Shown one piece after another: positions 1 through 7,913 of a DNA stretch of 64,000 bases. A program made the translations under genes and the position numbers. The notes beneath the pieces are model-generated. The model made no database searches and was not told the origin of the DNA. It saw nothing but the letters and a program-made list of their open reading frames with translations. Source of the stretch: Candidatus Planktophila sulfonica (GTDB lineage Bacteria > Actinomycetota > Actinomycetes > Nanopelagicales > Nanopelagicaceae); assembly GCF_002288065.1 (NCBI RefSeq), contig NZ_CP016773.1:186001-250000 (forward strand), in the 5' to 3' direction. Position 1 is the stretch's first letter. Each line of letters opens with the position of its first letter.

Positions 1-336
1 CTGAAGTTGGATATATGCCCCATCACGTTGCGGCTTACTATTTTTGGAAGCGCGACCATCAATCTTCGAGATAAAGCGATCGCTAATTGTGATTGCGCCC
101 TGCGTTGTATCAAGGAGTGATTGGTGGGCAAGCTCGGTCATCAGGTTATGGATTGCAATGGATGAGACCCCAGCGATGCGAGGGATCTCGTCTTCGCGTA
201 CCCCTTGCGCAAGATGCTCGGCGATGATCTTCTGCTCCGCTGTGTAGATGCGAATTGCTCGCGCTGAGGTTCCTAAGAAAAATTCGCCAGGAGTTGTTGT
301 TTCAAAGAGTGATGTACCGCGCTTGAGTGTTCTCAT
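1..336 (-). CDS. Partial protein with winged-helix-like N-terminus (C-terminus outside window)
   Basis: An open frame runs leftward from an ATG at 336 off the window edge, giving 112 residues with no stop. The N-terminus MRTLKRGTSLFET is followed by a helical stretch (about residues 32-80) that resembles a small winged-helix fold. No catalytic motif is visible in the part present. In actinobacteria the DUF5679/metallopeptidase neighbourhood often carries a ThiF-family adenylyltransferase, so that is a weak guess from context. It is oriented like the next three genes but is separated from DUF5679 by a strong terminator, so it probably has its own promoter. Whether the gene is intact cannot be judged. 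Confidence 0.5.
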   Translation of the reverse strand, partial: MRTLKRGTSLFETTTPGEFFLGTSARAIRIYTAEQKIIAEHLAQGVREDEIPRIAGVSSIAIHNLMTELAHQSLLDTTQGAITISDRFISKIDGRASKNSKPQRDGAYIQLQ

Positions 337-390
337 AGCCGGGCATTCTCCGGCGAGCGCACGTGGTGTTAAGCGAGCGCCCGTAGATGC

Positions 391-433
391 TGTGGAAAAA
401 GAAATAACCCCCGCCCATAAGGGCGAGGGTTAT
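391..433 (-). terminator. Rho-independent terminator after the DUF5679 gene
   Basis: A 13-bp stem (404-416 with 421-433, loop ATAA) is read leftward. Its one non-Watson-Crick pair is a G-U wobble only on the minus strand. Downstream on that strand is a T-rich run (403-391). Both points orient it as the terminator of the gene ending at 457. Confidence 0.8.
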
Positions 434-456
434 AACTACGTATAGTGACGTAAAAC

Positions 457-627
457 TTATTCTGGCTTCTTGCCGAGAATGCGATTCACCTTGGTGCCAC
501 ACACTGGGCAGATGCCCTGTGCCATGCGACGACCAGAGTCTGAGATCTTTACAGTTCCCTCGAAATCACGCTTCTCTTTGCACTTAACGCAGTAAGCGTC
601 ACCCTTGTATGTCTCTACCTCTGTCAT
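457..627 (-). CDS. DUF5679 family small zinc-ribbon-like protein
   Basis: This 56-residue protein carries two CxxC pairs (YCVKC at residues 12-16 and CPVCGT at 40-45), ending in KVNRILGKKPE. That layout fits the short actinobacterial DUF5679 family, presumably a zinc-binding knuckle; the function is unknown. I place the start at 627 because GGAGG lies about six bases upstream. A longer reading to 681 lacks a ribosome binding site and would add residues the family does not have. It is transcribed alone, with a terminator right behind it. Confidence 0.85.
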   Translation of the reverse strand: MTEVETYKGDAYCVKCKEKRDFEGTVKISDSGRRMAQGICPVCGTKVNRILGKKPE

Positions 628-697
628 TTTTGCCTCCGTTCGACCCATGTGCTTGGCGCTCATGTGTACTGGCTGAAACAATACCCCCGCTCACGCT

Positions 698-732
698 CAA
701 AAAGCCGTTTCTACGCATGAATTGTGCGTAGA
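698..732 (-). terminator. Possible terminator after the YgjP-like metallopeptidase
   Basis: A perfect 8-bp inverted repeat (TCTACGCA at 710-717, TGCGTAGA at 725-732) lies 20 bases beyond the stop at 752. On the minus strand it is followed after six bases by TTTTT. The T run is short and displaced, so termination may be partial. Confidence 0.5.
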
Positions 733-751
733 GATTTGGGCAGGGATTGGG

Positions 752-1333
752 CTAGATCCTCTCGAGTTCAACGGGGGCCAAGAGAGCTCGCTCGGCTGCC
801 TCATAGCCATCGAGATAGGCGCTGGCTAGCTCGGAATCCTCGAATCGAGCCAGGACTTCGGTGAATTCAGAGCCATGGTCGAAGTATTGGAGGTGAATCG
901 CCTCGTGGAAGAGGACGTAATCCAGGGCGTAGGCGGGGGCAAGCTTGAGGCGGTCAGAGATGCGGATAGAGCGGTCAACGCTCGTGCATGAGCCCCAGCG
1001 CTCGCGCATCGCCCGCCATGTGACTGAAATAGGGCGCTCGGTGATTTCAGGGGCCAGCTCAGTAAGCAGTTGGTCGATTCTGGCGATGAGATCGGCCTCG
1101 CCTGGGGTCTTGGACTCCTCTTGGCTGCGAATCTTGGCGATCATCTCGGGGACGATAGCTCGCTCATCGGCTTTGCTCAGGCGGGCCGGAATAGAGATGA
1201 CGATGCGCCCACCTTGGCGATAGGCCGAGATGCTCTTTTTGCGACGGGTGGAACGGATAACAAGGATTTCACCCTCGTCGACCCCAGGAAGTGTGACCTC
1301 TTCAAAGTTTTGTGAAAAGTCTCCAGTAGTCAT
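752..1333 (-). CDS. YgjP-like (M48-type) metallopeptidase domain protein
   Basis: This 193-residue protein has the RWGSC signature (112-116) followed by HEAIH (143-147) and a third probable zinc ligand at His153 (FDHGSEF). That order is typical of the YgjP/SprT-like metallopeptidase family (DUF45). It should be a cytosolic zinc-dependent peptidase; the substrate is unknown. It has no signal peptide or membrane segment. The start has no Shine-Dalgarno, and a TAATAC hexamer lies nine bases upstream, so a very short leader is possible. It sits in the conserved actinobacterial cluster with the zincin-like, Lon-domain and UPF0182 genes. Confidence 0.85.
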   Translation of the reverse strand: MTTGDFSQNFEEVTLPGVDEGEILVIRSTRRKKSISAYRQGGRIVISIPARLSKADERAIVPEMIAKIRSQEESKTPGEADLIARIDQLLTELAPEITERPISVTWRAMRERWGSCTSVDRSIRISDRLKLAPAYALDYVLFHEAIHLQYFDHGSEFTEVLARFEDSELASAYLDGYEAAERALLAPVELERI

Positions 1334-1456
1334 TGAGGAAATGTATTAGATGCAATAAATATTGAAGGAGAAATCAAAGTTTTTGACAGAAAAAAATTTC
1401 TGTGTCTTCGCCATTTTCATTTGATTCTGCTCTCTATTCGTCGTACTTTTCGCATA

Positions 1457-1528
1457 CGAAGTCCTCGGATAACCGTTTGATATCAGCAAGGGGAAGGCTG
1501 ATATCAAAATGTGCGCCCGGGGACTTCG
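1457..1528 (+). other. Nested double hairpin in the intergenic region
   Basis: The outer stem pairs 1457-1468 with 1517-1528 (12 bp, one G-U on the plus strand). The inner stem pairs 1476-1487 with 1497-1508 (12 perfect bp, TTTGATATCAGC, loop of 9). On the plus strand it is followed by CTTTTCTTTTA. It is the main content of the 222-base gap between the two protease genes. It could be a terminator for either strand or the 3' end of a small RNA. Confidence 0.6.
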
Positions 1529-1555
1529 CTTTTCTTTTACCTCAAGTTTGTGCGA

Positions 1556-2905
1556 TTAGAGCAGGCCGCTGAGGTCATCAGGAACTTGCGTCGACGATAA
1601 GAACTTCTCAGGATCAAGCAACTCTTCAGCGCTCGGCAAAATTCCGCTCCAGATTTGATCGCGGGCCGCAATATCTTTCGATTCGCGCACCTTTTGCCAG
1701 AAGGCGCTCGCTTCTCGTGCAAGCTTTGGAGTTACTTCAAGTCCCAACAGTGTTTTAAAAAGTTGTTGTGATGGCGCATTGGTTGCGCGTTGACGTCGAT
1801 ACATCTCGCGAAGTTGAGTAAGCGCCGGAAGTCGATCACCTGCAGCCAAAGCTGTTACTTCATCTGCCCAACCATCGACGAGAGCAAGTGCTGTTTCTAG
1901 CTTTGAAAGAGCTGCACGCTGTGCCGGAGTTTCTTCAGGTGTGAAGATTCCATTGTTGAGTGCAATCGTGAATGAGTTTTCACCAGATTCAGGGTTGAGT
2001 TGTGAAGGATCAAAGTTCTGCATCGCATCTTCTGCTTGGCGTTGAATGGCTTCCATATCGATATGGATTCCACGACCGTAATCAACGATGGCGCTGCGAA
2101 TGTAAGAAACAATCCAAGGGTTATGTTCAAAGAGGCGGGCAATCGCTGCTTCGCGAAGGGCATGGAATAAGTAGACCTCTGTCTTTGGAATCTCGAGATC
2201 TGCGCTCCACTTCTCAATATTTTCAGGGATAAGTAACGGGCGAGCGGGATCAAGAAGCGGCAGACCAACATCGTGCGCACCAGTTGCAGTGGCAGAGATG
2301 CTGCCAATCGCTTGGCCTAGCTGTGTTGCAATGAGTGAACCAATGAAGGTGCGCAGAAGCCCTGCAATAGTGCCCATCGGACCTGCCATGGCCTCGCCAT
2401 TTTCAGGATCGTGCGCTTGTTGCGCCATCGCTTCATCGAGCAGAGTTGAAATTGCACCAGTCAGACCCGTTGCAAGCGGCTCCATGGTTGCCTGCCACCC
2501 TTTAAGAGTCTCATCAACCCAATCAAGTCGGCTGACAGAGCGATGAGATGTGTTGCCAGTTGTTGCCGGAAAGACTGTTGCTTCATTGAGCCAGAGGTCG
2601 GCAATTTCAAAAGCGTTATCGACAACGGTGACATCTTTCGTTCCGATGGGTTGCGAACCTTGTGCCTGGACAAATTTCTTTGCAGTATCGCGAACAACAG
2701 TGGGAGGCAGAGCCTCTTGACCACCTTGAGCAAAAGCTGCAAATGGATTTACAAAACCAGTTGGATTAATTCCTAGTTGTTCAAATTGTTTCTGAATCTG
2801 CTCTTGCATCTGACGCATCATCGCGCTTAAATTTTCTTGGTTGGGATCTTCGGGCTTACCATTTTCTTCATCGCCATCATCAGGCGTGAATCCAAAAGGT
2901 GTCAT
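1556..2905 (-). CDS. Zincin-like protein of the DUF2342 / zinc-dependent metalloprotease family
   Basis: This 449-residue protein starts at ATG 2905, with AAAGGAG eight bases upstream; longer readings to 3073 lack such a site. The Gln/Met-rich N-terminus (25-60), the DWV segment near 128 and the LPLLDPARPLLIPENIEKW stretch (215-233) match the actinobacterial DUF2342 family. The helix expected to hold the metal site reads FHALREAAIARLFEH (247-261). As I remember the family, it has a His where Ile255 stands here, so catalysis is doubtful. The position in the UPF0182 cluster is conserved. The biological role is unknown. Confidence 0.8.
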   Translation of the reverse strand: MTPFGFTPDDGDEENGKPEDPNQENLSAMMRQMQEQIQKQFEQLGINPTGFVNPFAAFAQGGQEALPPTVVRDTAKKFVQAQGSQPIGTKDVTVVDNAFEIADLWLNEATVFPATTGNTSHRSVSRLDWVDETLKGWQATMEPLATGLTGAISTLLDEAMAQQAHDPENGEAMAGPMGTIAGLLRTFIGSLIATQLGQAIGSISATATGAHDVGLPLLDPARPLLIPENIEKWSADLEIPKTEVYLFHALREAAIARLFEHNPWIVSYIRSAIVDYGRGIHIDMEAIQRQAEDAMQNFDPSQLNPESGENSFTIALNNGIFTPEETPAQRAALSKLETALALVDGWADEVTALAAGDRLPALTQLREMYRRQRATNAPSQQLFKTLLGLEVTPKLAREASAFWQKVRESKDIAARDQIWSGILPSAEELLDPEKFLSSTQVPDDLSGLL

Positions 2906-3024
2906 CAAGATCTCCTTTAAGCGCGAAGGCCCAATTGGCCGGATTGATTCTATCGAGAGCAAGTATCGACAGTCGTATCTAAGGTATGTAACAAGTGGAG
3001 TGGGCACTTTCTTCCCGAAAGCAC

Positions 3025-3036
3025 TAGGATTTTTAC
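3025..3036 (+). promoter_or_regulatory. Leaderless-type -10 element of the 3037 gene
   Basis: TAGGAT at 3025-3030 is followed by six bases and then the ATG at 3037. Transcription would therefore begin at or next to the start codon. It is the first clear case of a pattern repeated through the window. Confidence 0.6.
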
Positions 3037-3288
3037 ATGTCCCCAATAAGCGTAGCTGCCGGAACCAGTGCATTTGCCGCCCTTATTTGGTGGGTAGTCC
3101 CAGCAGCAGGCCTCTTTGGCGCAATTGGATATGTCATCTGGGTATCTAAATTTAAATCGAAGTTTGAATCCGAGACTTCACGTTCAGTTGGGCAGTTCCA
3201 GAGATTCCAAGAGTCTTTTCGCGAACAACCAATCCAGGAAGAAATTCCTCCCACTACATCTTCACTTCCTGAAGATCAGATTCGCTAA
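3037..3288 (+). CDS. Small single-pass membrane protein, unknown function
   Basis: This 83-residue protein has one hydrophobic helix (about residues 8-36, rich in Ala/Trp/Val) and then a polar, charged tail (37-83) with a proline stretch. No family motif was recognised. There is no Shine-Dalgarno, and a TAGGAT box six bases before the ATG indicates a leaderless transcript. It is divergent from the zincin-like gene and 12 bases upstream of the Lon-domain protease, so it probably heads the operon 3037-6911. A regulatory or anchoring role for its downstream partners is only a guess. Confidence 0.7.
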   Translation: MSPISVAAGTSAFAALIWWVVPAAGLFGAIGYVIWVSKFKSKFESETSRSVGQFQRFQESFREQPIQEEIPPTTSSLPEDQIR

Positions 3289-3300
3289 TTCATTTAGCAA

Positions 3301-4110
3301 GTGGCTCGTTCAGTGCGCTTCTCTCATACGCCTCGCACTATCAAGGCATTCTTTGTAGCTCTCTTCCTACTTCCTCTTGTTCTTCCCGTTAATTTCGCCA
3401 TTATTCAACCGGGTGAAGGAACGCCGCTATTTCCTAAGGTGCTGACTGTCGATAAGAAGGTCGCCACAACATATAAACCAGATGGCCAGATCTATCTTCT
3501 CTCTATCTGGGTATCAAACCCTGATGCGAAAATTCTTGGAGCAGAGGTGCTTACATGTTGGGCTCGCGCAGATTGCGTCGTCTTCCCACGTTCAGTCATT
3601 TATAAGAAGAACACAACATCGAAGGTCGAAGAGAAGAAGGCAAAGATTGAGATGGAAGATTCTCAAAGCGATGCACTCCTTGCAACGAAGGCGCTTCTCA
3701 AGAAAGAGTTTCCCGGCGTTGATACTTCTAAGCTCACAGACCGGGCAATAAAAGTTTCACTTCCCAATGTGGGTGGTCCAAGTGGAGGACTTATCTTCTC
3801 CTTGGCTTTGATCGAACTGCTAACTTCTGAAGATATTTTGCAAGGAAGAAAAGTTGCTGGTTCCGGCACCATTTCACCCACCGGAAAGGTCGGTGCAATC
3901 GGGGGAATTTCGGAGAAAATTATCGCCGCCAAAAAGGCAGGAGCGAGCATTCTCTTTGCCGCTCGCGATAATTGCGATGAAATCCCAGGTGATGTCAGCG
4001 GTATCGCTGTAGTGGCCGTATCCAGCCTCGAAGAAGCTATCTCTTTCCTCCGAGAGCCCTCTCACTCCAGTTTTCGGGGTCTGAGTGGTTGCACTAACCT
4101 AGGAGCATGA
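3301..4110 (+). CDS. Membrane-anchored Lon-domain serine protease (YlbL-like) lacking PDZ
   Basis: This 269-residue protein begins at GTG 3301. Residues 13-36 form a signal anchor. Residues 40-135 match the N-terminal region of YlbL-family proteases. The C-terminal Lon S16 domain shows GPSGG with catalytic Ser161 and GGISEKIIAAKKAG with Lys206, the Ser-Lys dyad. The PDZ domain that normally lies between these parts in actinobacterial YlbL proteins (about 340 residues) appears absent; the N-terminal motif runs almost directly into the Lon domain. The catalytic domain should lie outside the membrane. The stop overlaps the UPF0182 start (ATGA), so the two are probably translationally coupled. 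Confidence 0.85.
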   Translation: MARSVRFSHTPRTIKAFFVALFLLPLVLPVNFAIIQPGEGTPLFPKVLTVDKKVATTYKPDGQIYLLSIWVSNPDAKILGAEVLTCWARADCVVFPRSVIYKKNTTSKVEEKKAKIEMEDSQSDALLATKALLKKEFPGVDTSKLTDRAIKVSLPNVGGPSGGLIFSLALIELLTSEDILQGRKVAGSGTISPTGKVGAIGGISEKIIAAKKAGASILFAARDNCDEIPGDVSGIAVVAVSSLEEAISFLREPSHSSFRGLSGCTNLGA

Positions 4111-6911
4111 ATAGAAATCGCAGCCCATTTGTTATAACTGCCGCAATCCTCGTTGCCTTAGGTGCACTAGTTACCTATTTCAGCGGTTATTACGTCGACT
4201 GGCTCTGGTTCCAATCTGTTGATTTCACAGATGTATGGACAACTGTTCTTGCAACAAAGATTCAACTCTTCCTCGTCGTAGGAACCGTTACTTCTCTCAT
4301 CATCTCTCTCAATATTTATCTCGCTTATAAGCGCCGCCCTCTCTATGTTCCTGTCAGCATTGAAGTCAGCGGACTCGAAAGATTGCGCGCGCAGATCGAA
4401 CCAATCCGCACATGGGTATTTGTTGGCGTCGTTGCAGCCCTTACCTACTTTGCTGGCTCATCTGGAATGGTCTTCTGGCGCGAATGGTTGCTCTTTAAGA
4501 ATGCAACAGATTTCGGCGTCACCGATCCACAATTTGGATTAGATATCTCATTCTTCGCTTTCCGCCTTCCTATGTTGCAAGCAATCATCGGTTGGGGAAT
4601 CTCAACTCTCGTTCTTGCCGCCCTTGCTTCTGCCTTTATTCACTACATGTACGGCGGAATTCGCACCAATGTGCAGACTGATCGCACAACGGTCGCAGCT
4701 CGCGTTCAGATTTCAATCCTTCTCGGACTTATCGTTCTTCTTAAGGCTGTTGCTTACTGGTTCGACCGTTACGCACTAGCCCTCAAAGAGAGCAAGTTGA
4801 TCACTGGTCCTACCTATACCGATGTCAACGCGGTGCTTCCTGCAAAGGCAATCCTTTCTGCAATCGCAGTTGTATGCGCACTCCTCTTCTTTGCAAATAT
4901 CGTGCGTCGCTCTTGGCTGCTTCCTGCAGCTGGAACAGCGCTTCTCGTAGTCTCTTCAGTTCTTATCGCTGGAATCTACCCAGCAGCTATCCAGCAGTTC
5001 CAGGTAAAGCCATCTGAATCATCAAAGGAAGCGCCATATATTCAGCGCAATATTGATGCCACCCGAGCTGCCTATGACCTCAATCAGGTTGAGATGAAGG
5101 ATTACAACGCAACGCTTTCTACGAGTGCAGGGCAGCTCGCCAAGGATGCGGCAACAATTGCAAATATCCGCTTGATGGATCCAAACGTTCTTTCAGCAAC
5201 TTTCCGTCAACTTCAGCAGATCAAGCCTTATTACACATTCCCAGAATCACTCGACGTTGATCGCTATACAGTCAACGGAGTTTCTCGCGATGCTGTCGTA
5301 GCTGTTCGTGAATTAAATATCGATGGAAACCCAAGCCGTAACTGGATTAACGACCACCTTGTCTACACACACGGATTCGGTTTCGTTGCTGCATATGGCA
5401 ACACAGTAGATGCAGATGGAAAGCCAAACTTTATTGTGGGAGATCTTCCACCAACTAAGGGTCTTGGTGCGTTCCAACCACGTGTTTACTTCGGTGAAAA
5501 CGTTCCGGATTACTCAATCATTGGTGGAAAGAAGACAAACTCACCTGTTGAATTCGACTATCCAGATGATGCATCTGCAAATGGTCAGAAGAACTACACC
5601 TACACAGGTAACGGCGGCGTCCCTGTTGGAAGCCTCCTTAATAAGTTGATCTTCGCTGTGAAGTACGGCGAACAGCGCATCCTTCTCTCAAACCTCATCA
5701 ACGCAGATTCAAAGATTCTCTTCAACCGTTCACCACGTGAGCGCGTTGCCAAGGTCGCTCCATGGCTCACACTTGATGGAGATCCATATCCTGCAGTTGT
5801 CGATGGCAAGATCACATGGATTATTGATGGCTACACAACAAGTGCTGGATATCCATATTCACAATCAACGTCACTGGCAACAGCCACAAACGATGCGTTG
5901 ACATCAACTTCAGCCTCAATCACTGCTCAGGCAAACCGAACTGTTAACTACATTCGTAACTCTGTGAAGGCAACAGTTGATGCATATGACGGAACAGTGA
6001 CTTTGTATCAGTGGGATACCAAGGATCCAGTCCTTAAGACTTGGATGAAGGCCTTCCCTAACTCTGTGAAGCCAAAATCAACTATCTCTAAGGGTCTGCT
6101 CGAGCACATCCGCTTCCCTGAAGATATGTTCCGAGTTCAGCGCGATATCTTGAGTTCCTATCACGTGAAGAGCGCAGCAGCGTTCTACGGCGGACAAGAT
6201 TTCTGGCGCGTACCTCGTGATCCATCAACATTTGGAGCTAACGCTGGTGCGCAACCTCCTTATTACATGACAGTGCAGATGCCAGGTTCAGCAAAGCCTG
6301 CCTTCTCATTGACGACACCATTTGTACCTCGCGGTGGACGTGAAAACCTTTCAGCTTTTGCTGCAGTGAACTCCAATGCAGGTCCTGACTACGGCAAGAT
6401 CACCGTGCTGCAACTTCCACGAAGCACCAACATCGCTGGTCCTTCACAGGTTGCATCTAACTTTGAAGCGAAGCCAGAAGTTGCAAATGCACTCTCGCTT
6501 CTGCGCCAAGGTGGTTCAGATGTAGTGCTCGGTAACTTGCTTACACTTCCAGTAGGAAATGGTCTGCTCTATGTGCAGCCGGTCTACGTTCGTGCAACAG
6601 GTAACTCATCTGCATATCCATTGCTGCAGAAAGTACTTGTCTCATTCGGAGATGTCATCGGATTTGATAGTTCACTTAAGGGTGCACTTGATCAAGTATT
6701 CGGTGGAAACTCTGGAACAAATGCATCTGCTTCATCACCAACTACATCAAATAGTTCTGCAGATCTTGCGAGTGCACTACAAAGTGCAAAGCAAGCAATT
6801 GCTGATGGACAGGCTGCACTTGCTAAGGGAGATTTCGCTGCGTACGGTCGAGCACAAGACCGCTTGAAGGCAGCTATCGCTGCTGCGATTTCTGCGCAGT
6901 CACGTAAGTAA
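4107..6911 (+). CDS. UPF0182 family large membrane protein
   Basis: This 934-residue protein has about seven membrane helices in residues 8-300 and a long extracytoplasmic region of about 560 residues. Two features are typical of UPF0182 (COG1615): the DVWTTVLATKIQLFLV segment near residue 35, and a C-terminal low-complexity Ser/Thr linker with a short helical domain (SALQSAKQAIADGQAAL near 890). The function is unknown; the protein is conserved across actinobacteria beside the Lon-domain protease. The start overlaps the upstream stop by four bases (ATGA). Codon use is that of a well-expressed gene, and nothing suggests truncation. Confidence 0.9.
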   Translation: MNRNRSPFVITAAILVALGALVTYFSGYYVDWLWFQSVDFTDVWTTVLATKIQLFLVVGTVTSLIISLNIYLAYKRRPLYVPVSIEVSGLERLRAQIEPIRTWVFVGVVAALTYFAGSSGMVFWREWLLFKNATDFGVTDPQFGLDISFFAFRLPMLQAIIGWGISTLVLAALASAFIHYMYGGIRTNVQTDRTTVAARVQISILLGLIVLLKAVAYWFDRYALALKESKLITGPTYTDVNAVLPAKAILSAIAVVCALLFFANIVRRSWLLPAAGTALLVVSSVLIAGIYPAAIQQFQVKPSESSKEAPYIQRNIDATRAAYDLNQVEMKDYNATLSTSAGQLAKDAATIANIRLMDPNVLSATFRQLQQIKPYYTFPESLDVDRYTVNGVSRDAVVAVRELNIDGNPSRNWINDHLVYTHGFGFVAAYGNTVDADGKPNFIVGDLPPTKGLGAFQPRVYFGENVPDYSIIGGKKTNSPVEFDYPDDASANGQKNYTYTGNGGVPVGSLLNKLIFAVKYGEQRILLSNLINADSKILFNRSPRERVAKVAPWLTLDGDPYPAVVDGKITWIIDGYTTSAGYPYSQSTSLATATNDALTSTSASITAQANRTVNYIRNSVKATVDAYDGTVTLYQWDTKDPVLKTWMKAFPNSVKPKSTISKGLLEHIRFPEDMFRVQRDILSSYHVKSAAAFYGGQDFWRVPRDPSTFGANAGAQPPYYMTVQMPGSAKPAFSLTTPFVPRGGRENLSAFAAVNSNAGPDYGKITVLQLPRSTNIAGPSQVASNFEAKPEVANALSLLRQGGSDVVLGNLLTLPVGNGLLYVQPVYVRATGNSSAYPLLQKVLVSFGDVIGFDSSLKGALDQVFGGNSGTNASASSPTTSNSSADLASALQSAKQAIADGQAALAKGDFAAYGRAQDRLKAAIAAAISAQSRK

Positions 6912-6943
6912 TCTCTTCACGTATAGCAAGCTACCTATGCGAT

Positions 6944-6973
6944 TTGGTGGAAGTACCCACCTCGTCGTAGACT
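6944..6973 (+). promoter_or_regulatory. Promoter of the initiator tRNA gene
   Basis: TTGGTG (6944-6949), an 18-base spacer and TAGACT (6968-6973) lie just before the tRNA, which begins at 6985. The predicted start of transcription is only a few bases upstream of the mature 5' end. Confidence 0.55.
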
Positions 6974-6984
6974 GACACTTCCGA

Positions 6985-7061
<77 letters not shown>

Positions 7062-7080
7062 ATGTAAGTAAATGTAGGTA

Positions 7081-7112
7081 AAGGCGCTGATTTCAGCGCC
7101 TTTTCTTATTTT
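7081..7112 (+). terminator. Rho-independent terminator after tRNA-fMet
   Basis: AAGGCGCTGA and TCAGCGCCTT form a tight hairpin (7081-7102), followed by a T-rich run through 7112. It lies 20 bases beyond the tRNA. Confidence 0.85.
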
Positions 7113-7137
7113 CCAACCCTGCGAGATACCCTAAAGC

Positions 7138-7884
7138 GTGGCCAACTCAGTGAAGGTAAACAAGAGAGCCGGATACGCACTCCATGTCATGACAGCTAGC
7201 GGAGCCGTTGCCGGTCTGCTCGCTCTCCAAGCGGTCATCGATAACAATATTCGTGGCGCATTGATCTGGTTAGTTGTCTGCCAAGTTCTCGATGGACTCG
7301 ATGGTCCCATTGCACGCCGAATCGATGTCGTTATACACGCACCTCGCGTAGACGGATACGTTCTTGACCTCATCGTTGATTACCTGACATGTGTAGTTGT
7401 ACCGGTTGCTCTACTGGTTCGCCTTGAACTACTTCCTAGCGAATTCCAAACGTTGATAGCTGGACTTATTCTTTTGATGTCGGCGCTCTGGTTTGCTCGC
7501 ACCGATATTGAGACTGAAGATCATTGGTTTAACGGCTTTCCGGCAGTCTGGAACTTAGCCGTTCCTACATATCTAGTTCTGGATCTCTCTGAGAACACTG
7601 TGGCAATCGTGACACTTGTTCTCTGCTTCTCGCAGTTAACGATGCTGAAGTTCCCACATATCGTCCGAGTCTCAACACTTCGGCTTATTACCTTGCCATT
7701 TGGCACACTTTATATCGCAACGCTCTTCTATCTCTCTTGGAGTTATTCCAACGAAACTGGAATTAAAGAGTCCATGGCCTCGGAATTAATCATGATTCTC
7801 TTCCCTATTTACATCGCAGCCATTTCTCTCTGGAGATCAATGCAGAGTGATCCTGAAGAGAGTGCAGAAGTTATTAAAGAATAA
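7138..7884 (+). CDS. pcs: CDP-alcohol phosphatidyltransferase, phosphatidylcholine-synthase-like
   Basis: This 248-residue protein has about seven membrane helices. The CDP-alcohol motif is D55-G-P-I-A-R60, then 12 residues, then G73-x3-D77-x3-D81. The 12-residue spacing (not the usual eight), the HAPRVDGYVLD segment and the later FNGFPAVWNLAV motif (about 171-182) are those I associate with phosphatidylcholine synthase (Pcs). Pcs joins CDP-diacylglycerol and free choline at the membrane. The start is GTG, with TACCCT five bases upstream and no Shine-Dalgarno. It stands alone between a tRNA terminator and the convergent copA. Another CDP-alcohol transferase is possible, but less likely. Confidence 0.75.
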   Translation: MANSVKVNKRAGYALHVMTASGAVAGLLALQAVIDNNIRGALIWLVVCQVLDGLDGPIARRIDVVIHAPRVDGYVLDLIVDYLTCVVVPVALLVRLELLPSEFQTLIAGLILLMSALWFARTDIETEDHWFNGFPAVWNLAVPTYLVLDLSENTVAIVTLVLCFSQLTMLKFPHIVRVSTLRLITLPFGTLYIATLFYLSWSYSNETGIKESMASELIMILFPIYIAAISLWRSMQSDPEESAEVIKE

Positions 7885-7913
7885 CTTGATACGTAGTTAC
7901 TTGATACGTAGTG
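7884..7913. repeat. Tandem 15-bp direct repeat at convergent gene ends
   Basis: ACTTGATACGTAGT occurs twice back to back (units 7884-7898 and 7899-7913, differing only in the last base). It fills the 12-base gap between the pcs and copA stops and encodes the last residues of CopA. It looks like a recent tandem duplication. Confidence 0.9.

Noticed and set aside
1383-1388. TTGACA as a possible -35 for a small RNA ending in the nested hairpin
   Set aside because: No acceptable -10 lies 16-19 bases downstream, so I do not call a promoter.
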